Below, in pieces: positions 33,353 to 44,700 of a DNA stretch of 64,000 nucleotides. Position 1 is the stretch's first letter. Every line of letters starts with the position of its first letter. The stretch is from Megamerina dolium. Taxonomy: Eukaryota; Arthropoda; Insecta; Diptera; Megamerinidae. The notes beneath the pieces were generated by a model, which searched no databases, was not told the origin of the DNA, and worked only from the letters and a program-made list of their open reading frames with translations. Location of the stretch: NCBI GenBank assembly GCA_963854835.1, contig OY978530.1, forward strand, positions 40,652,251 to 40,716,250, in the 5' to 3' direction. The translations under genes and the position numbers were made by a program.

Positions 33353-35169
33353 GCTGTGACGTCGAGGACACCGATACAACGGTGACCGAGGCGTCTATAT
33401 TAAACTTTGCAAAGGAAGATGCTTAGGGTGATCCATATTAATTTGCACCACTCTAAAGCAGCTTCCGCTGCTTTTGTCCTCCGGCTAACCGATAAAGCGG
33501 AGGATATCTTTCTAATTCAGGAACCGTGGGTCCTGGATGATAAGGTGCGCGGACTAAGCTCCGCAAATTATGGACTCTACTATGCTCAAAACGCAGGTAA
33601 GCCTCGATCATGTATTTTAGTGAAGAAATGCTACAATGCATTCCTACTCTCTGATTACAGCGACAAGGATACTGTGACCATTGCGCTAGATCATCAATCC
33701 CATATATATTGGCTGATGTCGGCGTACATGGCTCACGACCACACTGAGCCCCCACCTCACCCTATAATAAGGAAGGCAGTTCGGGAGGCGGAAAAATGCG
33801 AGGCGAATCTGGTGATGGGAGCCGATACCAACGCACACCACTATATCTGGGGCAGCTCAGATAACAACGAACGAGGTGAGTCACTTTTTGAATATATTAT
33901 TAGTTCTAACTTGACTCTCGCAAATATGGGTACAGAACCGACCTTTATTACCTGCAACAGGGAGGAGGTTCTAGATATAACCCTTACTAATGACTCTTCG
34001 GACTGTCTAGTTAGGGAATGGAGGGTTGACAAAGAACACTCTTTCTCGGATCATAGGTATATTAGCTTCCGCCTTGATATAAGGCCACAAGAGCAGACAC
34101 CATTTCTAAATAGGAAACGCACAAATTGGGACAAGTATAGGGCCACCCTGAATAAATCCCTCACTCAGGCGCCCTCAAGCCTGCAAAATGAGGAACAGCT
34201 TGAGGCCGCTGTTGATCAAGTTACAGAAGCTTGCAGGAAAGCTACTGTAGCGTACTGTCCAATCAGAAGGACTCCAAAAAAGAAGAGACCTCCGTGGTGG
34301 TCTGTAGTGATCACCACTCTAAGGAAGGAGTGTCGACAGCAATTCAACCGAGCCAAAATCACTCATCAATGGCAACCCTATAAGGAGAGCCTACGAGTGT
34401 TTAAAAAGCCGATTAGGAGAGCAAAAAGATCATCATGGAATGACTTTTGCAGCAACATAGAAGAAATTTCAGAGGCAAGCCGCATACGAAAGATTCTCGC
34501 AACAAATCCAGTTACACCCAGCCTCATTATGAAGGGGGATGGTGATTGGACCACTTCAAGTCTGGAAACTCTTCGGGTACTAATTGATACCCACTTTCCA
34601 GGCTGTTTGGAGGACAGCTCTGGCCGAACTCCCAATGTTAATCCTAGTAGAATTATCTACGACGTCCCGCACAAAATAATCAGTAAAACAAAGATTAATT
34701 GGGCGATTAATAATTCAAGTCACCAGGACCTGATGGTATTACACCCGCGGACTTGCAGAAGTGTGCTGACCTTCTAACACCTTGGTTGGAGGTAATCTTC
34801 TCTGCTTGCCTAAGGCTATGCTATGTCCCCAGGACATGGCTACATGTTAACGTGGTGTTTATCCCTAAAGGCGGAAAAACGTCCCACTCAAAGCCAAGTG
34901 ATTTCAGACCTATAAGTCGATCATCCTTCTTATTAAAAACCCTTGAAAGACTACTTGATGTGTACTTAAGGGGCTCTATAGATACTAAGTATATCTCTTC
35001 ATTGCAACACGTATATAACAAAGGCAAGTCCGTTGAGACAGCCCTTCACTCACTTGTGCAGAAGATCGAAACATCTTTGCACTGCAAAGAATATAGCTTG
35101 GTCACCTTTCTAGATACTGAAGGGGCCTTCAATAACATAAACCCAGAAGCAGTCGAAAACTCTCTTGCT

Positions 35170-35184
35170 ATGCTTAAGGTAGAT
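35170..35184. repeat. Left 15-bp target duplication of jockey insertion
   Basis: ATGCTTAAGGTAGAT here is repeated at 36840-36854 directly after the poly-A of the jockey element. Confidence 0.92.
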
Positions 35185-36688
35185 TGGGCTAGAAGCAACT
35201 GTGAGAAGGGTTTGGCTTTTGCAAACCACCTAAAAAGTGTGTTTACACCCAATCCACCCTCACAGTCCTCATTACCAAAATTAGCTTCTCAACCTTGCTC
35301 AATAACGCTCAAAATTAAAAAAAGGACATATTCAAAGCAATTTATAAAGATTTAAACCCAAAAAAATCACCTGGTCCAGATAAAATTACCGGTAAAATGA
35401 TAAAAGAGCTACCTCCGGCTTCAGTAATTCATCAGATGCACATTTTCAATGCTATCCTTCGTATTAAACACTATCCCAAATGCTGGAAAACTTCAAAAAT
35501 TATTATGATAGCAAAACCAGGAAAAGACCCTACAAAAGTTGCATCGTACAGACCTATCAGCCTCCTGCCTCTACTTTCTAAAGTATTCGAAAGCTACTTG
35601 TCATGAATATAACTCCATTTATTAATCTCAACCAACTGATTCCTCAACATCAGTTTGGATTTAGAAAACAGCACGGCACAATAGAACAAGTCCACCGCAT
35701 TGTAACTCTGATAAGGAACACTTTTGAAGAAAAAAAGTATTGCTCAGCTGTCTTTCTTGATATAACTCAAGCTTTCGATAAAGTATGGCACGATGGCCTT
35801 ATTTACAAACTCAAACTATTACTGCCTGCAAATGTCTCCTCATTGCTTAGTAGCTACCTCACGAAAAGACAATTTCTGGTACATCACAAGGATTACACAA
35901 CAAATCCATTGGATATTCACGCTGGCGTTCCTCAAGGAAGCGTTTTGGGCCCCTTACTGTATCTCTTATACACTACAGATATGCCCAGCAATAACCATAC
36001 ATTTATATCGATCTTTGCAGATGATACGGCAATATTGTGCTCTCGCTCTAACCCCATAGAAGCTACTAAACTCCTGCAGACTCATATCGATTCTCTCGAA
36101 ATCTGGCTAGCAAAATGGCGTATAAAAGTCAATGAATCAAAGAGCGTACATGTAACCTTCACGCTAAGGCCAGATACATGTCCCCCACTTAAAATTAATG
36201 GCCAATCAGTTCCACAATGTTCCTCAACAGAGTACTTGGGTATTCACCTCGACAGAAGGCTGACCTGGAAAAATCACATAGAGGCAAAGAAAACTCAGAT
36301 CAAGCTTAAAATTAATCAATTATGGTGGCTGTTACACAAAAGATCAAAGTTGAATCTCGAATACAAAGTGCTATTATATAAAGCAATCCTGAAGCCAATC
36401 TGGACTTATGGTATTCAGTTTTGGGGCACCGCATCTCCCTCAAATATCGAAAAATTGCAGCGAATACAATCCAAGTGTCTGCGAATTATTGTAAACGCGC
36501 CTTGGTATATGAGAAACGTTAACATCCATCGAGATTTAAATGTACCCACAATTTCTGAGGAAGTTGCAATGTCTTGCAGAAGCTACATCCAAAAATTACA
36601 CAGTCATCCGAATCCCCTTGCTAGGCAATTGTTGCTGAGCACGGGGCATCGTCGATTAAAAAGAAAAGACACACTGAATATGCTGTGA
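35185..36688 (+). pseudogene. jockey reverse transcriptase C-terminal part, broken
   Basis: Pieces in order: EKGLAFANHLKSVFTPNPPS (35204 onward), a frameshift near 35300, PKKSPGPDKITGKMIKELPP and VASYRPISLLPLLSKVFESY, a one-base frameshift near 35603, then 361 codons to TGA 36686-36688 with QHQFGFRKQHGTIEQVHRIV, AVFLDITQAFDKVWHDGLIY, HAGVPQGSVLGPLLYLLYT, IFADDTAILC and KILKP-like tail RLTWKNHIEAKK. The RT centre is intact as FADD. Truncation of the endonuclease and the two frameshifts make it inactive. Confidence 0.9.
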
Positions 36689-36839
36689 AATTGCTATACC
36701 TCGTGACTCAACAAATTGTGATGGAACGTTGGGAATATCACATAATTTTATTTAGTTTGTAAGATTTGATTACATATTGTTAGTTTCTAAGTAATTTTAG
36801 AAAGATCCAATAAAAAAGCTTGTTAAAAAAAAAAAAAAA
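35185..36839 (+). mobile_element. jockey-clade LINE, 5'-truncated, nested in LOA
   Basis: The insert begins TGGGCTAGAAGC at 35185 inside the jockey RT gene and ends in a 15-16-nt poly-A after AATAAAAAAGCTTGTT, flanked by a 15-bp target duplication. 5' truncation, poly-A and a 15-bp duplication are classic target-primed reverse transcription. A related copy lies on the minus strand at 53665-54880. Confidence 0.93.
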
Positions 36840-36854
36840 ATGCTTAAGGTAGAT
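36840..36854. repeat. Right 15-bp target duplication of jockey insertion
   Basis: ATGCTTAAGGTAGAT, identical to 35170-35184; LOA RT sequence resumes to its right. Confidence 0.92.
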
Positions 36855-38783
36855 GAACTTATTATTGGATTCATTAGTCTGTTGCTAAAGCAAAGAGTGA
36901 TAAACTCAAAATTGGGTACCTCATGCATTAGCAGATTTGCGATTAAGTGCTGTCGCCTCTTTTGTGGATCTTAACCATCAATGAAGTTCTCATATCTTTG
37001 CAGGCCACGGGATGCAAAGCGATGGCTTATGCAGATGACGTGGCACTTGTGGCATCGGGGAAATATTTAAATACACTCACCGAAGTGATGAACCATGCCT
37101 TATAAATCCTGTCCAAATGGGCTTCAAACTCTGGTCTGGCCATCCACCCTGCCAAAACTGAGCTAGTCCTCTTTACTAGAAAGCATAAAATACCTATTTG
37201 TACCTTACCTAGAATTGGGAGAACTAGTCTAAAGTTAACTGAACAGGGGAAATACTTGGGTATAATTTAGATATGAAACTAAGTTGGAAACCAAACACGA
37301 TGGAAAGCGTTCGTAAAGCAACTGCAGCACTCTATTCCTATAAGAAAGCCATAGGTAAAAGATGGGGGATGAGTCCTACAATCGTATCATGCCTATACTC
37401 TGCGGTCGTGAGACCAATTCCTTTTTACGGTGTGATAGTCTGGTGGGAATCCTTAAATAAGGAGGTACACAGACGACAAATAGATAAGGTTCAAAGGACG
37501 TCTGCGGTGTTGACAACAGGCGCTCTAAGAACCACCCCGTCAAAAGCGCTCTACTCGCTACTGCATCTACTCCCCGTAGATTTATTTGGCAGGCAGAGAG
37601 CTCTGATATCAGCAATTAGGCTAAACATAGCTTCACGCTGGGCTCAACCAGGATACGGACATTCAAGGATCCTGGGGGAGTGCACTACGATTCCGAATGC
37701 CATCGACTATACCATCCCCATTCCATGCTTTGACAATAGTTTCTCAACCCATATACCCTAAAGGGAAGAATGGAATAGGGGTATTGTCAACGAAACTGGA
37801 CTTCAATCGGTACAATTGTACACAGATGGCTCCAAATTGGAGGGTAGGGTAGGAGGTGGCGTCTTTTCTAATTCCTTACGCGTTAAGCTCGAGTTCCGAT
37901 TACCCGACTTTTGCAGTGTTTTTCAAGCCGAGATAATGACTATAAAGGAGGCGGCAACGTGGCTTAGCTGTAATATAATATCCTTCAAAGATGTTTTTAT
38001 CTACACCGACAGTTAAGCTGCCATTAAATATCTCGCAGGAGCGTTCGCCAAATCGGCACTTGACCTTAAATGCCGCTCAGCTCTTAACGAGCTAGCGGAG
38101 CACTACAATGTTCACATTGTATGGGTACCGGGGCACAGGGACATTCCAGGGAACTGTGAGGCAGATGAATTGGCGAGATCGGGCACTAAGTTGCCAGAGA
38201 TCTATCCATCTCATCAAGCCGGAATTCCGCTTGCATCATGCAAGCTTCTTATCACTCAACATTATCTCACCATAGCCAACAGAAGATGGCGGGATGAGAG
38301 CTTTTGTGCTACCACTAGGAAAATTTGGAAAACCCTTGACAATAGACGAACCCGTTCACTGTTGTCAATGGGCAGGAAAACCATAAGTAATGTAGTCGCC
38401 GTACTCACGGGCCACTGGCTTGTGGGTAGGCATGCTGCAAGGCTCGGCTTACCGGCCAACGATGCGACAGGCCGGCTGCGACCGGCCTGTAGCAGCTGCC
38501 AGGACGAGGAAGAGGAGGAAAGTGTTCACCACTTCCTCTGTAGATGCCCCGCCTTGGAACGCAGAAGGCACACTCTACTAGGGAGTGCCTTTTTTACAGA
38601 TACCACTGAGCTTGCACCCATGGATGTCAGGGACATTGCTCTATTTATTAGGAAATCCCAATGGTTCCGCTTAACAGAGGAGATAGGATGGTAAGCATCA
38701 ACGATGCATGGTGACACAATGGGCCAATTATTTGACCTAAGTGCGCCCCCCTTTGGGGGGCGGCCGCATAACCGAACCTAATG

Positions 38784-38792
38784 ATTCGGATT
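38784..38792. repeat. Right 9-bp target duplication of LOA insertion
   Basis: ATTCGGATT, matching 31515-31523; gypsy minus-strand coding sequence resumes to the right. Confidence 0.75.
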
Positions 38793-38799
38793 GTGGTTG

Positions 38800-39111
38800 T
38801 TACCTAGCTTGAAACGATGAAGAACCCGGTTGGTCATCATTAGTATTACTACGTGTTTGAGTACGAGAACGAGTATTCATCGTGCAATTGGATGAACTCG
38901 TGCTGCTTAAATTTTTGCTATTACAGTTTGCTTTACACTGCGGACATATGGAATTCGATTTTAACCAAGTTAATATACACGCGCGGTGAAATTGGTGTTT
39001 ACATGAGGTTGATACGATATCTTCAGTATCACTTAAATTTTCTTGACAAAGGCTACAAGTATTCGCGGTTACTTGCTCACTTAAATTTTCGTTACTATGA
39101 TGAAGAGGCAT
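38800..39111 (-). pseudogene. RING-H2 finger ORF in the gypsy gag/leader region
   Basis: On the minus strand, a 103-codon frame from ATG 39109-39111 (an open frame extends further up to 39168) contains CSLCQENLSDTEDI, then CKHQFHRACILTWLK and SICPQC. Spacing C-x2-C-x14-C-x-H-x2-H-x2-C-x10-C-x2-C is a RING-H2 zinc finger, the fold of many E3 ubiquitin ligases. It is followed by a Ser/Thr/Arg-rich linker. It lies between the primer site and gag on the same strand. The downstream gag frame is shifted by one relative to it and the RING frame ends in TAA at 38800-38802, so it may be the N-terminal part of a longer gag now broken, or a separate ORF. Confidence 0.75.
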
Positions 39112-39773
39112 TTCATTATATAGTAAGTGCAATAGTGACAAAAAAACTTTTAAGATAAGAAAATACAATAAACTTCGACTTCCACAATAATAAGCCTATA
39201 GCCGTATCGATAGACAAGTAACTAAAATTTCCAAAATAACGAAATTATCACTCAAAAAAAATAATCGATGTGGTCTTACTCTCTAGTGGTTGAACAGGTT
39301 TAGTATATTAGGCACACTTTAACGTAGCTGAAACCGATAACTTTTCACAATAATCCGATTCAATTGTTTTTAATGGTCAGAATGTAATTTCTGCACTTCC
39401 ATTTAAATAAGTAAATCGGTATGAAACTGAGCATCCATTTAGTAGCTTAACTAGAAATCATCTGCCGTATATTTGTAATGGCTAGCAAATCTAGCATATA
39501 GCTTAATTTCAACTAGTTCCACACAAAACCAAACAAACGAAACCAAAGCAATATTATGTATTAGAAAGTGAAAATTATTGCTGCTGCCAGCAAAACGAGC
39601 ATTTAGCCAAATCTTGAACTGTAATTCCAGCTAACAATGAGATTCAACTCAACTAAATACCAAAATAGGCTTGCGAGAAACAAAATGAATTATATTACAG
39701 AAGACAGATCCTATAGGTGTTAATTAAGAGAATAATTCTTCAAATATGTAATTGTTGAAAGTAACCCTGTAGG

Positions 39774-39791
39774 GCCCCACGTTGGGCGCCA
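39774..39791 (-). promoter_or_regulatory. tRNA-Lys primer-binding site of gypsy element
   Basis: On the minus strand TGGCGCCCAACGTGGGGC is an 18-nt perfect complement to the 3' end of an animal tRNA-Lys(CUU) including CCA. It primes minus-strand DNA synthesis and marks the inner end of the 5' LTR, which must lie to its right. Confidence 0.88.
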
Positions 39792-40138
39792 TTTTCTCTC
39801 TTATGAGCTGTGTTGTAAGGATCCGTGGAAGAAATGACGGAATTTGGAGGCGTGTCGATAGCTAGCCCGCGTGCACACTGGCTTGTCCCCGGAGCTCAGT
39901 TTCGAGGGTCATTAGGCCAGCTACCAACTCCAGATTTCGGCTTATGTGCACGCGATTTCTCTCTGACATGCCCAAAAAAGTAAACATATTTATTCAGCTA
40001 TATTCTTCGTGATTAAATCTAATTTACAATATCAAAATTTCAGTATATCTAGATAGTCGCAATATCTTTGTATATATATATGCATAGTTATAACATATAT
40101 GTCAAATTGCGTACTTGCATGTATACGTATATATATAT
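39792..40138 (-). repeat. Probable 5' LTR region of the gypsy element
   Basis: Sequence directly outside the primer site should be U5/R/U3 of the 5' LTR. The right part (40017-40138) matches 24717-24838 in direct orientation. The terminal TG/CA dinucleotides are not evident and a second LTR was not found, so the limits are guesses. Confidence 0.45.
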
Positions 40139-40185
40139 TCGCAATCAAAATTCTATTATGATATTTTATACAACTAAACGTAATG

Positions 40186-40322
<137 letters not shown>

Positions 40323-40380
40323 ATTATATTTTTTTCCATTTTTATTTAAAATAATCAGGTATTTTAGTTTGGAGTTTGGT

Positions 40381-40536
40381 GGTGCCGTAGCTCAGTGGTT
40401 AGTGTGTTCGTCTTCTAATCTGTAGGTCCTGGCAGATTCAATATCCGTCTGATGCATACCAAATTTAATATCGATAAGATTTTTCTTTCGAACGATACCC
40501 ACCTATCGGAAAGCAATTGCCAATTTTTTCGGCAGT
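40381..40536 (+). mobile_element. tRNA-derived SINE, 5' half (copy 3)
   Basis: Head GGTGCCGTAGCTCAGTGGTT and body up to CAATTTTTTCGGCAG match the SINE copies at 8268 and 9354. The B box is damaged (AGATTCAATATCC). After 40536 it joins a different sequence that is related to 60230-60310. Confidence 0.8.
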
Positions 40537-40640
40537 GTGCATGTGTATCCACACGCCGAATCACAATTCAACGGGTTGAATTGCAACAGATATCTTGATA
40601 CGCATGAACACTGCGCATACCTCTTTCTAATTTGTAAAAT
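40537..40640. repeat. Dispersed hairpin-containing repeat
   Basis: Contains the near-palindrome CAATTCAACGGGTTGAATTG (40564-40583) followed by GCATGAACACTG. A similar sequence with CAATTCAACGCGATGAATTG lies at 60250-60269. Confidence 0.5.
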
Positions 40641-40659
40641 ATTCTAAATATTTACATTA

Positions 40660-41906
40660 CGAGGGCGGATTTATAATGAAGGTACCTAAGTAGGAAAAAA
40701 ACATTTTTTTTTTTCAAAAACCATTTATTTCTCAACATAGTCTTCTTTTACTTCGACACACTTAGTAAGACGATATTCCAACTTTTTTATACCATCTGAA
40801 TAATACGATTTCGGGAACCCCTCAAAATATGCGTTAGTTTCGGTAATCACTTCTTCGTTTGAGCTGAATCTTTTTCCTGCGAGCCATTTTTTCAAGTTTG
40901 GAAACAGGAAAAAGTCACTAGGAGCTAAGTCTGGACTATAAGGTGGATGATCAACCAATTCGAAGTGTATTTCACGTAATTTTAGCATCGTATCTAATGC
41001 TGTGTGAATCGGTGCGTTGTCTTGAAGAAAGAGCACGTTTTTCTTCTTTAAATGTGGTCGTTTTTTCTTGATTGCATCATTCAATTGATCCAATAATGCA
41101 CGATAATACTTTTCTGTGATTGTGGATCGTTTTTCAAGATAATAATATTCCGAGTGCATCCCAAAATACAGTGGCCATAACCTTGCCAGCCGATTTCACT
41201 GCCTTCGCCTTCTTCGGAGCACATCCACCAGCTTCCACCCATTGTTTCAATTGATTTTTGGTTTCAAGTGTAGTGGTGGACCCACGTTTCATCAACAGTT
41301 ATTAATCGACGCCAAAAATCAACAGGATTACGCTTTACTTCACCGCTGTGAAGTGGTCTCTCGAAATCGTTTTTGTTTGACACTGAGCAAACGCGGCACC
41401 CATCTTGCCGATAGCTTTTCCATATGCAAATATTCATGCAAAATGTTGAACACAAGTTCATATGAGATGTTTACCATTTCAACAATCTCACGCAACTTCA
41501 CTCGGCGGTCATTTATAACGATATCGAGGATTTTCTTGATATTTTCTTCAGTAACCACCTCTTTTGGTATTGTTGCAGTGCTTGTTCGACCGCGTTTAAA
41601 TTCAGCAATCCAATATTATATCATGTAATCTGACGGAGCAGACTCACCGTAACGCTTATCGAGCTTTTCTTTTGTCTCTTTAGCCGTTTTCCCTTTCAAA
41701 TAATAATGTTTAATCCCTGCCCGAAATTCGCTTTTTTCCATTTTTCAAGAAACTCAAAAGTTGGTTACTTCAAACGACTACAACAAATAAACTAATCGAT
41801 GAATTTGGTTGAAATTTTAACCGCTGACGTTTGACAGATCGCAATTTCAAAAATGCCTGTGCTGCCTTTTTCGTACTTAGGTAGCTTCTTTATCAATCCG
41901 CCCTCG
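40660..41906 (-). mobile_element. mariner (DD34D) transposon, 1,247 bp
   Basis: TIRs CGAGGGCGGATTTATAATGA (40660) and the complement ending at 41906 are flanked by TA on both sides; the inner part GGTACCTAAGTA is also complemented by TACTTAGGTAGC. One broken minus-strand transposase lies inside. Confidence 0.9.
40725..41741 (-). pseudogene. mariner DD34D transposase, several frameshifts
   Basis: From ATG 41739-41741 (MEKSEFRAGIKHYYLKGK) the HTH region continues through a stop near 41615 into VTEENIKKILDIVINDRR and VKLREIVEMVNISYE. Then come LITVDETWVHHYT (first D), GCAPKKAKAVKSAGKVMATV, LFLQDNAPIHTALD (second D) and HPPYSPDLAPSDFFLFPNLK (third D, 34 residues after the second). The frame breaks at least at about 41340-41460, 41270 and 41160. 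This is a standard mariner, different from the DD41 elements in this window. It is inactive. Confidence 0.88.
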
Positions 41907-42249
41907 TATTTTTACAACTTGTTATGTTTTATGGTGGTCTGGTGATGTTTTTGCAAGGTAACGTATCTAGCTGCCTCACTCGAGTGAGGCTAGCGCAATC
42001 CTTGTTAAACTCATCGCAGGTCAACTCAGTCGACGTCGTGTAGTTTGTTCTGCGCTCTATGTGAGGGCACCTTTACTCTGTAATGAGGATGCCACAATGT
42101 AGCTAGTTCTGCAACGTCTTCCTGGCACCCGCTGGGTGACGGCTAAAGTGAATGCGAAAACCTCGTCGTTTAGAGATTTTGCCTTGGGCTTGGGACCCAC
42201 CATATAAAAACTCTCACTCAGTGAAAAATCAAACCGTGCTTCGGATCGG

Positions 42250-44700
42250 GATTACCCCTTTTGTTGACGACCCCCGTAAACGGAATAAGGACCACGATTT
42301 ACGGATATGAGCCTGGAACGCCCTGTATTTCTATAGGGAAGGTGCCACTATCCAGCTGGTTGATTTCCTCGAAAAATAGAAGGCTGACATCAGCGCATGT
42401 CAGTGAGAGACTGCGACACCTGGCAACAATCCGCATTAAAGCAAAATCTTTTAACATCAGCCTGATATGTGCCCACGCCCTGGCGGATGAGAAGGACGAT
42501 GCGACCACAAACAGCTTCTTTCAGTGCCTCGAAGATATTTACGATCGCTGCCCTCGTCACGATATCAAAATCGTGTTTGGCGACTTCAATTCGGAAAATT
42601 AAGCCCCCACCGGAACACCTCCAATAACAGCAGTAATTAGCAATACCAGATATCAACATTTCAACATACATAAAGCGACGTGGCTATCTGCAGATCAACA
42701 AACGAAGAACCAAGTTGATCACGTGATGATCGACAAATGCTTTTACCACTCGATTATCGGATCTGCTTGTGAAGAACACTCCCCCTCTTGATGTTACATG
42801 CGAACAGTGGACACATATATCCCACTGCATGACTACTGCTGCTGAGGACGTAATCGGTTTATTCCGGCCTCTGAAGAATCAGTAGTATGATCAGGAGTGC
42901 CGCGACGCTACCGCAGAGAAAGACGCCGCCTACAGAAAAATCCTGCATGTAGGAGTCACGCAAGCTCTGAAGAAGCGGTACAAAGAAAGAAGGAGTACGG
43001 AGAGATGTCTTCTCAGGCGTAAGAATAGAGAGCTAGAAAGACGCGATTGTAAGGAGATCGAGCTGTGTAGAGACAGGAATGAGACTCGAAAGTTCTTTGA
43101 GAAGATCAAGCGCCTGAGTGGCGGTTTAAAACCCGGATCCTCTTCCTCTCGTGACAACAATGGGAATCTAGTTGCAGATATCCGGAGTGTACTGAACTTA
43201 TGTAGAAGACTTCTCCACTTAACTGAATGGTGACGCCTCGAACTCCACAATCACGGATGATGGTATCGATCTTCCTTTACCCGCCCATTATGAAGTCAGA
43301 GAGGCCATTTCTAGGCTGAAAAACAACAAAGCTTCAGGTGCTGATGGCCTGCCTGCCGAGTTGTTTAAGACCGGAGGCGATGAGCTGCTTACCAGCATGC
43401 ACTCGCCCATAAGCAGAATATGGTCAGATGAAAGCATATCCAATAATTGGTGACTCAGTGTTCTCTTTCACATATATAAGAAAGGAGACCCCCACAATTT
43501 GCGCCACCTACCTTGGAATAAGTTTTCTTAGCATCTCATACAAGGTTCTATCGAACGTACTGTGTGAAAGAACGAAGCCTATCCTTAACAACCCGATTGA
43601 ACCTTAGCAGTGTGGCCTTCAGTCTGGCAAATCTACCATCTACCAAATTTTCACACTACGCCAAATCCGGTTGAAGACCCAAGAAAAACAGATCGACACA
43701 CACCATCTATTTGTTGATTATGAAGCCGCTTTAGACAGTCCGATAAAGGATTACCTCTACTCAACAATGTCTGATTCCGGTATTTCTGCGAAGCTTATTC
43801 ATCTTTGCAGAATGACACTGTATAAATCCGTTGTGCAATGAAAATTTGATTCATTATCGTGCGACTTCTTCAATCTTATTATGGAGAAAATAATACGAGC
43901 TGCTGATCTACGACATAATGACACTATCTTTAACAAAAGTGTCAAGCTGTTAGCGTATGCTGACATAATCGGCAGGAGCACGAGAGCAGTCAGTGGAGCA
44001 TTATCAGAGTTGGAAAGACAGTCGCGTAGAATGGGTTTTGCGGTGAACGGAGGCAAGACGAAGCACCTAGAACAACAAACAAAGAGTGCCAGCATCTTGG
44101 GCAATACGTCGCGGTTGATAACTACGCTTTTGAAGTAGTGAAGGTATTTTTCTAAAAGAATTCTGTAACAAAGCCCAGAAAAAGTGATGTCGCAAGAGTT
44201 CTGCTGCCCGGAACCGGCTAAAATAAGTTGGTTGTGCGTGTTAAATTTTGGACAGCATTAGGTCCCATTTTATACTGTCCAAAATTGAAAACACACAACA
44301 GGAATGGAAGAGAAGCTAGGTCAAAGATCCCTTAATTGCTTATAAGTAAAAATAAACCCTACACCTACACCCTACAAGTCTCTCATCGTGCTTGTCCTTA
44401 CAATTGGCGACGAAGCTTGGACAATTTCCACCTCAGGGGAGAGAATGCTCTGAGTTTTAAGAGAGAAAAGTCCTACGCAAAATCTTTGAACCTATTTGTG
44501 TTGGTGGTGAGTATCGAATAAGGTACAACCATGAGCTGTATGAGCTGTATGCATACACCGACATAGCAAAGCGCATTAAAATTCAGCGACTGTGCTGACT
44601 AGGTCATATCTAGCGAATGGAAGGACACGCTCCGGCTAAGAAGATGTTATATTCGGAACCCGTTAGTGGACGACGCAGAAGAGGCAGACCTAACCTATTT
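42250..44700 (+). pseudogene. RTE-like LINE ORF, heavily decayed
   Basis: Frameshifts and stops occur throughout. A deletion near 42390 removes the early endonuclease (the QEMRW block), another removes most of the region equivalent to 57560-57640, and the RT centre AYADII near 43958 lacks one Asp codon of YADD. This is an old copy of the same family whose intact member lies 15 kb to the right. Confidence 0.82.
44149..44348 (+). mobile_element. tRNA-derived SINE, 3' half (copy 4)
   Basis: TCTAAAAGAATTCTGTAACA onward matches the second half of the SINE copies at 8268 and 9354. It interrupts the RTE coding sequence between the equivalents of VVRDFVYLG and YKSLIMPVL. Confidence 0.78.

Larger units (their letters stand above)
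33419..38694 (+). pseudogene. LOA ORF2 (endonuclease, RT, RNase H), broken and interrupted
   Basis: The first in-frame ATG at 33419 opens RVIHINLHHSKAASAAFVL. Endonuclease motifs follow: IQEPWV, VMGADTNAHHYIWGSS, LDITLTND and EHSFSDHRYIS. The frame shifts near 34715. RT blocks continue in 34753-35184 (FRPISRSSFLLKTLERLL, VTFLDTEGAFNNINPEAV) and, after the jockey insertion, from 36855 with AMAYADDVALVASG at about 37025-37065. RNase H shows LYTDGSKLEGRVGGG, QAEIMTIKEA and IYTDS (stop at 38014-38016), then WVPGHRDIPGNCEADELAR. The tail has SCQDEEEEESVHHFLCRCPA. Confidence 0.88.
31524..38783 (+). mobile_element. LOA-clade LINE, nested in gypsy
   Basis: A two-ORF non-LTR retrotransposon in plus orientation. 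It has a GC-richer 5' leader (31524-31984), ORF1 with a DUF4780-like region, then ORF2 with endonuclease, RT and RNase H, and a 3' end GCGCCCCCCTTTGGGGGGCG-like hairpin at about 38742-38765 before the 9-bp target duplication. A jockey element (35185-36839) interrupts its RT. RNase H and the CX2C-type tail support the LOA clade over jockey. All ORFs carry lesions. Base composition is clearly richer in GC than the surroundings. Confidence 0.87.
27064..40020 (-). mobile_element. Ty3/gypsy LTR retrotransposon, split by nested LINEs
   Basis: On the minus strand, from high to low coordinates: a tRNA-Lys primer site (39774-39791), a leader, a RING-finger ORF (39111-38800), then after the inserted LOA element (31524-38783) gag with two zinc knuckles, protease, RT, RNase H and integrase, ending near 27064. 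The domain order PR-RT-RH-INT is Ty3/gypsy. Each polyprotein part has stops or frameshifts, so it is inactive. No envelope-like gene was seen. LTR limits could not be fixed. Confidence 0.88.
41960..44700 (+). mobile_element. RTE-like LINE, degenerate copy
   Basis: Homologous to 57075-60072 but highly mutated. It contains more 5' sequence (41960-42250, possible 5' leader) than the intact copy, with the junction ACGACCCCCGTAAACGGAAT corresponding to the start of the intact one. Endonuclease and RT blocks survive in several frames (SLICAHALADEKDD, GDFNSEN, NNKASGADGLPAELFKTGGD, and LRLMEKIIRAADLRHND-like). A SINE piece lies at 44149-44348. It ends near RGRPNL at 44695. Confidence 0.85.
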
